The translations under genes were made by a program, and so were the position numbers. The notes below the pieces were generated by a model. It was not told where the DNA came from. It searched no databases and saw only the letters and a list, made by a program, of their open reading frames with translations. Source: Bradyrhizobium cajani (GTDB lineage: Bacteria > Pseudomonadota > Alphaproteobacteria > Rhizobiales > Xanthobacteraceae). From it: a stretch of 64,000 bases of DNA. Of this stretch, positions 15,781 to 25,416 are shown piece after piece (positions within the stretch are counted from its first letter, which is position 1; every line of letters begins with the position of its first letter). The stretch lies in the NCBI RefSeq assembly GCF_009759665.1, contig NZ_WQNE01000018.1, forward strand, positions 62,001 to 126,000. The letters run 5' to 3'.

Positions 15781-18700
15781 ATGGACGGACATGCGGACGT
15801 TCTGGTCGAGACTCTATCCGGCCTGCTTGGCATTTCCGCTGACCGTCTCGATGACGAGAGCGACCTGTTGTGTCTGGGACTCGACTCGGTGCGCACCATG
15901 CGCGCCGCCAGCCAGCTGCGACGGGCCGGCCTCGCGGTTACGTTCTCGGCACTGATCGGCAAGCGCACGCTGGCCGACTGGCGTCGGGAGCTGTCGGATC
16001 TGCGCGGCCCCATCATCGCGCCGCTGACGGAGGAGCGCGCATCTGCGCAGGGCGGCAGCTTCGAGCTCGCCACCATGCAACATGCATTCTGGATCGGCCG
16101 TAGCGATGCGCAGCAGCTCGGGGGCGTGACGGCTCATTTCTATGCCGAGCTGGACGGCGAGGACGTCGATCCCGAACGAATGGCCCGGGCAGTTGACGCC
16201 CTGATTCAGCGCCATCCGATGCTGCGCATGCAGGTGACGCCTGAAGGCCGCCAGCGGGTGCTGGCGGCTCCGAGAGTTCCGGTGTTTCGCGTGCACGACC
16301 TGCGCGGGCTCGACGGGGACGAATGCGCTCGGCAGCTCGAGCGCATTCGGCAGCGCTATTCGCACCAGCGGCTTCGTGTCGAGGAGGGCGAGGTGATCAT
16401 GATCGCCCTGTCGCGCCGGTCTGGCGGCGGATCGCGATTGCATGTCGACCTCGATATGATGGCGGGAGATGCCGTCAGCCTGCGCACCATTCTGCGCGAG
16501 CTGGCGTTCTTCTACGGGAATCCCGGCGGTGTCCTGCCGCGGCTCGAGCTCACTTACGAAGAGTATCTGAGGGATAACCGGCAGATGCGAGCCGCGGAGC
16601 GCGAGCAGGATCGCGCCTGGTGGAAGGCGCGGCTGGACGATATGGCGCCGCCGCCGGCATTGCCGCTGCGAAGCACGAAGGATAGTGCCACCGCGCCGCG
16701 TGTCGTGCGCCACCATCACTGGCTGGACACGGGGGCCAGCAGCCGCCTGAACCAGCTGTGTCGGCAGAACGGCGTGACTCTCACCGCGGTCATGACGACG
16801 CTGTTTGCGCAGACCGTCGGCCTCTGGAGCGGAGGCGATCCGTTCCTGCTCAATCTGCCGGTATTTTCGCGGCAAAGCGATCACCCGGACGTGGACGCTT
16901 TGGTGGGCGACTTCTCCAGTTCGGTGCTCATCAACGCGTATCCCGATCGATGCGCCTTCCTGGAGCAGGTTCGGGCTCAGCAGCAAATCCTGCACGAAGC
17001 AGTCGCCCACGCCGCATATGGCGGCGTCGAGGTGCTGCGTGATCTCACCCGCCGCCAGCAGGGGCAGCAGGTGCTGGCGCCGGTAGTGTTCACGAGTGCG
17101 CTGGCGCTCGGGGATCTGTACGAACCTGCGGTGCGCGAGCAGTTCGGCGAGCCGGTGTGGTCGATTTCACAGGGGCCGCAAGTCTGGCTCGATGCCCAGA
17201 TCACGGAATACAGCGGCGGCATCCTGCTGAACTGGGACGTGCGCGATGACGTCTTCATCGAAGGCGTTATTGCCGCGATGTTCGACTACTTCCGCGGGCA
17301 GCTCGAGCGGCTGCTCGATGCCCCTGAATCCTGGCATCTTCCGCTACAGGCGCCGGCACCGGTCATGCCGATCGAGCCGCAGCAGATCCGCCAGGCGCCG
17401 GTGCCCGAGCCATTGTTCGCGCGGGTCTTCGCGCAGGCGGCGCAATCGCCGGACACTCCTGCGCTGCTGTGGGGCAGTGACGATTCGATGAGCTACGGCG
17501 AACTCGCCGAAGGAGCGCTGCGGGTCGCAGCGTTTCTCCACGCCAACGACGTGCGGCCAGGTGACTCGGTCGCGATCACCATGCCGAAGGGGTGGCCGCA
17601 GATTGTTGCGGCGCTCGGCGTGCTGGCGGCGGGCTGTATCTACGTCCCGTGCGGGATCGACCTGCCGCAGTTGCGGCGCGATCAGATTTATCAGAGTGCG
17701 GGCGTGCGGCTGGTATTGGCCGGGACAGATGAGCTTCGATCGGCGGTGCAGCCGGTGCATCTGTTTGCCGATGCCGTGGAATCAGCCCCCTTGGCACAGC
17801 CGGTCGAGGTTCCGGCCGAGCAGGTGATGTATGTCATCTTCACGTCCGGCTCTACCGGCGCTCCGAAAGGAGTTGAGGTCTCCCATCGCGCCGTGGCCAA
17901 CACCATCGAAGCCGTCAACCGCCGTTTCGGCATCAACGCCGCTGATCGGACCCTGACGCTGTCCGAACTCGACTTCGATCTGTCAGCCTACGACATCTTT
18001 GCTTTCCTGGCCTACGGAGGCAGCGTCGTCGTCGTCGATGAGACGCAGCGGCGCGACGCTCACGCCTGGCTGAAGCTGATCCGGCGGCGCCAAGTCAACG
18101 TGATCAGCTGCGTGCCCGCCTTGCTCGACATGCTGCTCATGGCCAATGGCGAAGAAGCTCTGGCCGGCTTGCGCCTGGTGATGCTTGGTGGCGACCGGAT
18201 CCTGCCGGAGCTGGCGCAGCGATGGTGGCGGGTTACGAACAACGCGCCGTTTGTCGGCCTCGGCGGCATGACCGAGGCCGCGATCCATTCGACCCATCAT
18301 CAACTGGGTGCCGACGAGACCGGTTGGAATGTGGTGCCTTATGGCCATCCGCTCGACAACATGTCTTGTCGTGTCGTCGATCGCCACGGGCGCGACTGTC
18401 CGGCAGGAGTCGCGGGCGAGCTATGGGTCAGCGGTCCGGGGGTTGCGATCGGATATCGCGGGGATCCCGAACGCACCGCGGAGAAATTCGTCATCCACGA
18501 GGGCCGGCGCTGGTATCGCAGCGGTGATCAGGTGCGCTACCGGGCGGACGGCGTCATTGAATTTCTCGGGCGCGCAGACAACCAGGTCAAGATACGCGGG
18601 CATCGCATCGAGCTCGGCGAAGTCGAGGCGGTGTTGTCGGCTCATCCAGCAGTCGAGCAGGTCCTCGTCGTCGTAGTTGCGCCGGTGGCGCGCCAGCTCT

Positions 18701-21700
18701 GTGCGCTGGTGGTTCTGCGCGATGATGTCGATTTGGCCGAGCTGCGCGAATGGGCTGCGGCCAGACTGCCGAAATATTCGGTCCCGGAACATTGCCAGCG
18801 GGTGCCGCACTTCCCACTCACCGCCAACGGCAAGATCGACCGGAAGGTCCTGACGCGGCAAGCCGAACAGAAACTGCGATCCGAAGCGCATCCGCGGCGC
18901 GCGCCGGTAGGCGAGATCGAGCAGCGGGTTGGTCGGATCTGGCAGTCGCTGCTCTCCGTGCCGGAAGTCGGGCGCGGCGACAATTTCTTCGTTCTTGGCG
19001 GTGACAGCCTGATCGCAACGCGATTGATGGCGGAATTGCGTCGGGCGGGATTGGCCGGGCAATTGGCAGATCTGTTCGCTAAGCCGGAACTGGCAGCGTT
19101 CTGCGCCACGTTGCAGCAGCGCTCAGAGGTCCGGGAGACGGTGATCCGTGTCGAGCCGGCGCAACGCTTCGAGCCATTCGCGCTGACCGACATCCAGCGA
19201 GCGTTCTGGATCGGGCGCGCGCCGCAGATGCCGCTCGGTGGCGTCGGCTCGCATTTCTATATCGAATTCGACGGGACCGGCCTCGATATCAAGCGGCTGG
19301 AAAGCAGCTGGCGAACCCTGGTCGCCCGCCACGACATGCTGCGCGCAGTGGTGACGGAGCAAGGTCAGCAGCGCGTGCTGCAAACCGTGCCGGCATACGA
19401 GATTCGACGGCATCGCTTGCCTGCGGAGGCCGCCGACGCGCAGCTCGAGGCGCTGCGGCAGTCGTTGTCGCACACGTGCTACGACGTCACCCGCTGGCCG
19501 CTGTTCGACATCCAGGTCGCGGAGTATCCCGCGGGCGCGGAAACGCGCGCGCGCGTCTTCGTCAGCCTCGACAGCCTGATGCTGGACGGGCGCAGCATCA
19601 TGGTCCTGTTCACCGAATGGGATCAACTGTACGGCAACGGCAGAACGGTGGCGCTGGCCTCCAGGCTCCGTTTCCGGGATTACGTCGTTCAGTACCAGCC
19701 GGATTCGCAGCACGTCGAACGCGCACAGCGCTTTTGGCAGGCCCGGATCGCCGAACTGCCTGACGCGCCTGCACTACCGCTCCAGGCGGCGCCGGAAACG
19801 CTCCGCCGACCGCGATTTCGTCGTCTCAGCAGCACGCTGGACGCGTCTTGTTGGCGTCGCTTCAGGGAGCGTGCCCGGCAGCACGGCATCACGCCGAGCG
19901 TGGCGCTGGCTGCGGCCTATGGCGAAGTGCTCGGCTACTGGAGCAATCAGCCGGCGGTGGCCATCAACCTGACCCTGTTTGACCGTCCGCGCTGCCACGA
20001 TGAGATCGACCGCGTCGTTGGCGACTTCGCGTCAATCCTGCTGCTGGGCTACCAGACCAGCGGCGGAAAAGGATTCGTCGACGCCGCGCTGCGGCTGCAG
20101 CGTCAGGAGGGTGAGGGGCTCTCTCATCGCGATGTGTCGGGCGTCTGGGTGCTGCGCGAGCTCGCGCGGCACAAGGGCGAGCCGATGGCCACAATGCCGG
20201 TGGTCTTCACCAGCGTGCTTGGGCTTCCGAAGGATGCATCGCTCGATCTCTCCCCGGCTTTTCCGCGCCAGGTCTATGCCGTGACGCAGACCCCCCAGGT
20301 GTGGCTGGATGCCAAGGTGTCGGAATCTCGCGACGGCCTGGTGCTGGATTGGGATGGCATCGACGAGCTGTTCGCGCCAGGCGTCCTCGACGACATGTTC
20401 GCCACCTATGTCGGCCTGGTCACGCGGCTGGCGGACGAGCACTGGGCCCATCCGGTCCGGCTTGCGCCGCCGGCGTCACATCAGCAGGTCCGAGAGGACG
20501 CCAACAGCACGGTCCATGTCTGGCGCGATTCCCGGCCGCTGTACTTGAGGTTCTTTGCCCAGGCGAAACAGACTCCCGCCGCGCCAGCGCTGCTCTGCGC
20601 TGCTGGTCAGATTGTCGACTACCAGACTCTGGCCGGCCAGGCGCTGCGCGTAGCGGGCTATCTTGCGGCGCAGGGCGTCAGGCCGGGCGATCGTGTGGCG
20701 ATCACCCATGCCAAGGGGCCGGACCAGGTGATCGCCGTGCTCGGCGTGCTCGCGGCAGGCGGATGTTATGTCCCGTCCGGCATCGATCTGCCGATGGCGC
20801 GCCGTGAGATCGTGTATCGCTCGGCGGGCGTTCGCCTCGTGCTGACGGATGAGGTGAGCCGGCAGCGACTGGAATGGCCGGCGGAAACGCCAGTCGTGCC
20901 GCTCTCCGTGGCGTTGGGCGGGCTCTCACTGAAGGAGCCGGTCGCGCAGCCGCCTCACGCGATCAAATACATCATCTTCACCTCGGGCTCGACGGGCGTT
21001 CCCAAGGGCGTCGAGGTCAGTCACGCCGCCGTGGCCAATACCATCGATGCGGTCGATCGGCTGTTCGCAATCCGCCCCGAGGATCGCACGATCACGCTTT
21101 CCGCGCTGGATTTCGATCTGTCGGCCTACGATTTGTTTGCGTTTCTGAGCCTCGGTGCTTCGGTCGTCGTGGTCTCGGAGACCGAGCGCCGCGACGCCGC
21201 GGCGTGGGTCTCGCTCATCAACCGCTGTAGGGTCACGGTGATCAGTGCGGTTCCCGCATTGGTCGAGATGATTTCGATTGCCGCCGAACAGACCGGCCTT
21301 ACGCCCGGACTTCGTCTCGTGATGGTCGGCGGCGACAGGGTGGCGCGAGCGCTGCCCGAGGCATTGTGGCGCTACGCGCCGCAAGCGCGCTTCGCGGCGC
21401 TGGGCGGCATGACGGAAGCAGCCATCCATTCCACCTGCCACGAAGTGACACGGCACGATCCGCAATGGGCTTGTGCGCCCTACGGTCGCCCGCTGGCGAA
21501 CATGCGCTGCCGGGTCGTGGATGGTTTCGGACGGGACTGCCCGGACTGGGTCATGGGCGAGCTATGGGTCGCCGGCGCGGGCGTGGCACAGGGCTATCAT
21601 GGCGATGCGGCGCGGACGCAGGAAAAGTTCGTGACGCGGGAGGGCGATCGGTGGTACCGCACCGGCGACGTCGCGCGATATCACCCGAGCGGCATCCTGG

Positions 21701-24700
21701 AATTTCTCGGGCGGGCCGACAACCAGGTCAAGATTCGCGGGCATCGCATCGAGCTCGCCGAGGTGGAGGGTGCGCTGGTCGGCCATCCGCAAATCGAAGC
21801 GGCGGCTGCGGTGGTGCTGAAAGGGGCAGCCGTCAAGCTCGCGGCCGCCATCGTCGCCGCAGAACAGCTCGACCTGGCCAAGGTCAGGTCCCGCTTGCAG
21901 GCCACGCTCCCCGACTATGAAGTGCCGGAATATCTGCTCCAGCTCGAACGCTTCCCGCTTACGGCCAACGGCAAGATCGATCGCGCGGCGATTGCCGCGC
22001 AGCTTGCGAATGTGGCGGCAGGCGGTGCCGGAGCGGAGCGTCGGCGGCCCACCGGAGCCGCGGAGCGGCTGGTTGCCGATCTCTGGTCCGAACTGCTGGG
22101 ACACGCCGATGTCGGCGCGGACGATAATTTCTTCGCGCTTGGCGGCGACAGCCTGATCGCGACCCGCCTGATGGCGCGCCTGCAGGGACAGGGCTATCGT
22201 GGCGCACTTGCGGCACTGTTCACGCAACCGCAACTCGCCGATTTCGCGGCGACGCTGATCGCCGAACGGCCGACCGCAGTATCCGCCATCGTTGCAGACG
22301 AAGCATCGCGCTACGCACCATTCCCGCTGACCGATGTGCAGCAGGCCTACTGGTTGGGGCGGCGCGAAGATTTCGAGCTGGGCGGCATCGCGGCCCAGTG
22401 CTACGTCGAGTATGACCTAGAGAATCTCGACATCGCCCGGCTTCAGCGCGCCTGGTCCACCCTCGTCGAGCGGCATGATATGCTGCGTTGTGTCATCGAT
22501 GACGCCGGCCAGCAACGCGTTCTACCGGTCCCGCCCGGCAGCCGCATTCACCTTCACGATCTCCAAGCCGTCGCCGACCAACCCGCCGCGCTCGCATCGC
22601 TACGCGACCGGCTGTCGCGCCAGACGCGTGATGCCGGCACCCGCGGCCTGGTCGACATTCATGTGATCCTCCACGGCGCGGCGCAGAGCCGTCTCGCCGT
22701 GCTGTTCGACAATCTCGCGGTCGATGGCTTGAGCATGCTGACGCTGCTCACCGAGTTGTTCCAGCTCTATGAGCGGCCCGATCAGGCCATGCCGCGGATC
22801 GATATCCGCTTCCGCGACTGTGTCTGTGCGCGTGTGCAGACCGGTGTGTCCGAACGGGCCCTCGGCTACTGGCGGCAGCGTCTGGCCGACTTGCCACCGG
22901 CACCGGCCCTGCCGACCCGGATCGAGCCGTCGACGCTGTCACGGCCGCGTTTTTCCCGTGTACAGGCACGTCTTGCCCCCGAGCTATGGTCCCGCCTGAC
23001 CGAGAAAGCACGAGACGCCGGCATCACGCCATCGGTGCTGCTGCTTACCTGTTTCAGTGAGATCCTGAGTCGCTGGAGCGGACAATCCGAACTGGTGGTT
23101 AATCTGACGCTGTTCGGTCGTCCCGAGCTCCATCCGGACATCAATCGCGTCGTCGGCGACTTCACATCGCTCATCCTCGCCGCCTACCGCGCCGAGAAGG
23201 GCGAAAGCTGGCTGGCGCGCGCCGAACGTCTGCAGGCGCAGATCTGGCAGGATCTGGATCATCAGGACGTCTCCGCGGTGCGCGTGATGCGCGAGCTGGC
23301 GAGCCGCAACCGCGCCGAAGTGCGTCCGGTGCCGGTGGTGTTCACCAGCATGTTGGGTGTTGCCGACACGCTCGCGAAAGCGACCCGCTGGCCCGATTTC
23401 ACCAGCTCGCAGACCCCGCAGGTGTGGCTCGATCATCAGGCGATCGATCTGGTCGACGGGCTGTTGCTGAGCTGGGACTACGTCGAGTTGCTGTTCCCCG
23501 ACGGCATGATCGCTGCGATGTTCGACGGTTATCTCGCTCTGCTCCACAAGCTCATCGACGTGGATTGGCGCGAGCCGTTCCAGCGGGCGCTCCCCGAACC
23601 GCAGCGCGCAGTGCGCAATCGCGTCAATGCGACCGAAGCCCCGTCGCAGGTCGAGGCGTTGCACGCGGCGTTCTTTCGCCAGGCCGAGCTGGCGCCGCGA
23701 CGCCGCGCGCTGTGGACGCTGGAGAGCGGCGAGGTCAGTTACGGCTCGCTCGCACGACAGGCCTTGAGTGTCTCTGCATATCTCGAGCAGCAGGGCGTCA
23801 GGCCGGGCGACCGCGTCGGAATCAGCTGCCGGCGAGGGGCCGGGCAGGTGGCCGCGGTGCTAGGCGTGCTGGCAGCAGGTGCAGCATATGTTCCGATCAA
23901 TCCGGCTCATCCGCTGTGGCGCCGGTCGTTGATGTGCGCCAGGGCCGACGTCCGGCTCGTGCTCGCCGATCACGCGCCGGAGCTTCCGCCGTCGGTGGGA
24001 GCAGGCGTACTGTCCGAGGCGCTGACGACGCCGCCGCTGGCGCAGCCCTGCGGGCAAACGCCCGGCGATGCGCTGGCCTACATCATCTTCACCTCCGGCT
24101 CGACCGGAGAGCCGAAGGGCGTCGAGATCGAGCATCGCAGCGCGGTCAATACCGTCGATGACATCTGCCGGCGGTTCGCGGTGGATGCGCAGGATGTCGT
24201 CCTGGGCGTATCCGCACTGGATTTCGATCTCTCGGTGTTCGATCTGTTCGGCACGCTCGGACAAGGCGCCATGCTGGTGCTGACATCGAACGACGAGCAG
24301 CGCGAGGCCGATCGATGGCTGGAGCTGATGGACGCGCACGGCGTCACGCTGTGGAACAGCGTCCCGGCGTTGATGGAGATGACGCTGACGATGGCCGCTG
24401 CGCGCGGCGTCGTTCTGCCGGCGCTGCGTCTGGTGCTGTTGTCGGGAGACTGGGTGGCGGCGGATATCGCGGGCCGGCTCGCGTCCACGGCACCGCAGGC
24501 GCGGGTTATTGCTCTGGGTGGTGCGACCGAGGCGTCGATCTGGTCGAACGCCTGGACCGTCGACAAGACGCCGCTCGATGATTGGGGATCGGTGCCTTAC
24601 GGTCTGCCCCTGCGAAATCAGATGTTCCGCGTGGTCGACGCGCTGGGCGACGACGCGCCCGATTGGGTGCCGGGCGAATTGTGGATCGGCGGCCACGGCG

Positions 24701-25416
24701 TTGCGCGCGGCTATTGCGGGGCACCCGAGCTGACCGCGAAGCAGTTCAGCGGCGACTATCCGGAGCGCTGGTACCGCACCGGGGATCTGGGGCGCTATCG
24801 TCCGGATGGCGTGCTGGAGTTTCTCGGCCGCCGCGACGGCCAGATCAAGCTGCATGGGCATCGCATCGAGCTCGGCGAAATCGAGCAGGTGCTGCAACAG
24901 CATGGTGCGGTTCGCCGCGCGGTCGCGACCGTCGATGGCAAGGGGGAGACCGCGCGCTTGCTGGCGTTCGTTGAACCGCAGACCGCCGCATGCGATCTCG
25001 CCGGCCTGCGCGATTTTCTTCGCGACCGCCTGCCTGCCTACGCTGTTCCAGCCGAACTCGTTCCGCTCGCGGCATGGCCGCTGTCCGCCAACGGCAAGAT
25101 CGACCGCAACCGCCTCACCGAACTTCGGCCGCAGCGGTCCGAGCAGGCGCAGCCGGTGGACGATGCCCGCGAGCAGGAAATTGCCCGGTTCTGGCACGAG
25201 CTGCTCGATGCCATGCCGCGATCACGTAGCGACAGCTTCTTCGCGCTGGGCGGCAACTCCCTGCTCGGTACGCGCCTGGTCGCACGGCTCTCGCAGCATT
25301 TCGGCATCACGTTGTCGCTGCGGGAGTTCTTCGCGGACGCCACGCTCGCCGGTTTGTCCGCATCGATTGCCGGACACCTCGCCGCGGCAGCGCGCATGGA
25401 GGAAGGATCACTATGA
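15781..25416 (+). CDS. three-module siderophore NRPS: ArCP-Cy-A-PCP-Cy-A-PCP-Cy-A-PCP
   Basis: A 3,211-residue assembly-line enzyme that accepts salicylate and adds three cyclised residues. The aryl carrier domain is at 1-75 (Ser36 in LGLDSV). Cy1, Cy2 and Cy3 start near 93, 1125 and 2172; each has DxxxxDxxS (Cy1: D225, D230, S233), PVVFTS and PQVWLD, so all are cyclisation domains. A1, A2 and A3 lie near 540, 1580 and 2620. Carrier Ser are 1076, 2124 and 3160. A3 reads DLFNLSLIWK, the Cys code; A1 and A2 both read DLYSMGLIHK, which I cannot assign. No epimerase or methyltransferase is inserted in A1-A3, unlike PchE. I chose ATG 15781 for its GGGAGA site; GTG 15697 would add 28 residues. Confidence 0.95.
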   Translation: MDGHADVLVETLSGLLGISADRLDDESDLLCLGLDSVRTMRAASQLRRAGLAVTFSALIGKRTLADWRRELSDLRGPIIAPLTEERASAQGGSFELATMQHAFWIGRSDAQQLGGVTAHFYAELDGEDVDPERMARAVDALIQRHPMLRMQVTPEGRQRVLAAPRVPVFRVHDLRGLDGDECARQLERIRQRYSHQRLRVEEGEVIMIALSRRSGGGSRLHVDLDMMAGDAVSLRTILRELAFFYGNPGGVLPRLELTYEEYLRDNRQMRAAEREQDRAWWKARLDDMAPPPALPLRSTKDSATAPRVVRHHHWLDTGASSRLNQLCRQNGVTLTAVMTTLFAQTVGLWSGGDPFLLNLPVFSRQSDHPDVDALVGDFSSSVLINAYPDRCAFLEQVRAQQQILHEAVAHAAYGGVEVLRDLTRRQQGQQVLAPVVFTSALALGDLYEPAVREQFGEPVWSISQGPQVWLDAQITEYSGGILLNWDVRDDVFIEGVIAAMFDYFRGQLERLLDAPESWHLPLQAPAPVMPIEPQQIRQAPVPEPLFARVFAQAAQSPDTPALLWGSDDSMSYGELAEGALRVAAFLHANDVRPGDSVAITMPKGWPQIVAALGVLAAGCIYVPCGIDLPQLRRDQIYQSAGVRLVLAGTDELRSAVQPVHLFADAVESAPLAQPVEVPAEQVMYVIFTSGSTGAPKGVEVSHRAVANTIEAVNRRFGINAADRTLTLSELDFDLSAYDIFAFLAYGGSVVVVDETQRRDAHAWLKLIRRRQVNVISCVPALLDMLLMANGEEALAGLRLVMLGGDRILPELAQRWWRVTNNAPFVGLGGMTEAAIHSTHHQLGADETGWNVVPYGHPLDNMSCRVVDRHGRDCPAGVAGELWVSGPGVAIGYRGDPERTAEKFVIHEGRRWYRSGDQVRYRADGVIEFLGRADNQVKIRGHRIELGEVEAVLSAHPAVEQVLVVVVAPVARQLCALVVLRDDVDLAELREWAAARLPKYSVPEHCQRVPHFPLTANGKIDRKVLTRQAEQKLRSEAHPRRAPVGEIEQRVGRIWQSLLSVPEVGRGDNFFVLGGDSLIATRLMAELRRAGLAGQLADLFAKPELAAFCATLQQRSEVRETVIRVEPAQRFEPFALTDIQRAFWIGRAPQMPLGGVGSHFYIEFDGTGLDIKRLESSWRTLVARHDMLRAVVTEQGQQRVLQTVPAYEIRRHRLPAEAADAQLEALRQSLSHTCYDVTRWPLFDIQVAEYPAGAETRARVFVSLDSLMLDGRSIMVLFTEWDQLYGNGRTVALASRLRFRDYVVQYQPDSQHVERAQRFWQARIAELPDAPALPLQAAPETLRRPRFRRLSSTLDASCWRRFRERARQHGITPSVALAAAYGEVLGYWSNQPAVAINLTLFDRPRCHDEIDRVVGDFASILLLGYQTSGGKGFVDAALRLQRQEGEGLSHRDVSGVWVLRELARHKGEPMATMPVVFTSVLGLPKDASLDLSPAFPRQVYAVTQTPQVWLDAKVSESRDGLVLDWDGIDELFAPGVLDDMFATYVGLVTRLADEHWAHPVRLAPPASHQQVREDANSTVHVWRDSRPLYLRFFAQAKQTPAAPALLCAAGQIVDYQTLAGQALRVAGYLAAQGVRPGDRVAITHAKGPDQVIAVLGVLAAGGCYVPSGIDLPMARREIVYRSAGVRLVLTDEVSRQRLEWPAETPVVPLSVALGGLSLKEPVAQPPHAIKYIIFTSGSTGVPKGVEVSHAAVANTIDAVDRLFAIRPEDRTITLSALDFDLSAYDLFAFLSLGASVVVVSETERRDAAAWVSLINRCRVTVISAVPALVEMISIAAEQTGLTPGLRLVMVGGDRVARALPEALWRYAPQARFAALGGMTEAAIHSTCHEVTRHDPQWACAPYGRPLANMRCRVVDGFGRDCPDWVMGELWVAGAGVAQGYHGDAARTQEKFVTREGDRWYRTGDVARYHPSGILEFLGRADNQVKIRGHRIELAEVEGALVGHPQIEAAAAVVLKGAAVKLAAAIVAAEQLDLAKVRSRLQATLPDYEVPEYLLQLERFPLTANGKIDRAAIAAQLANVAAGGAGAERRRPTGAAERLVADLWSELLGHADVGADDNFFALGGDSLIATRLMARLQGQGYRGALAALFTQPQLADFAATLIAERPTAVSAIVADEASRYAPFPLTDVQQAYWLGRREDFELGGIAAQCYVEYDLENLDIARLQRAWSTLVERHDMLRCVIDDAGQQRVLPVPPGSRIHLHDLQAVADQPAALASLRDRLSRQTRDAGTRGLVDIHVILHGAAQSRLAVLFDNLAVDGLSMLTLLTELFQLYERPDQAMPRIDIRFRDCVCARVQTGVSERALGYWRQRLADLPPAPALPTRIEPSTLSRPRFSRVQARLAPELWSRLTEKARDAGITPSVLLLTCFSEILSRWSGQSELVVNLTLFGRPELHPDINRVVGDFTSLILAAYRAEKGESWLARAERLQAQIWQDLDHQDVSAVRVMRELASRNRAEVRPVPVVFTSMLGVADTLAKATRWPDFTSSQTPQVWLDHQAIDLVDGLLLSWDYVELLFPDGMIAAMFDGYLALLHKLIDVDWREPFQRALPEPQRAVRNRVNATEAPSQVEALHAAFFRQAELAPRRRALWTLESGEVSYGSLARQALSVSAYLEQQGVRPGDRVGISCRRGAGQVAAVLGVLAAGAAYVPINPAHPLWRRSLMCARADVRLVLADHAPELPPSVGAGVLSEALTTPPLAQPCGQTPGDALAYIIFTSGSTGEPKGVEIEHRSAVNTVDDICRRFAVDAQDVVLGVSALDFDLSVFDLFGTLGQGAMLVLTSNDEQREADRWLELMDAHGVTLWNSVPALMEMTLTMAAARGVVLPALRLVLLSGDWVAADIAGRLASTAPQARVIALGGATEASIWSNAWTVDKTPLDDWGSVPYGLPLRNQMFRVVDALGDDAPDWVPGELWIGGHGVARGYCGAPELTAKQFSGDYPERWYRTGDLGRYRPDGVLEFLGRRDGQIKLHGHRIELGEIEQVLQQHGAVRRAVATVDGKGETARLLAFVEPQTAACDLAGLRDFLRDRLPAYAVPAELVPLAAWPLSANGKIDRNRLTELRPQRSEQAQPVDDAREQEIARFWHELLDAMPRSRSDSFFALGGNSLLGTRLVARLSQHFGITLSLREFFADATLAGLSASIAGHLAAAARMEEGSL

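Noticed and set aside
23860..25197. Long open frame (about 445 codons) antisense to NRPS1
   Set aside because: It is a high-GC shadow of the A3-PCP3 coding frame, low in complexity, Arg-rich, with no recognisable motif.
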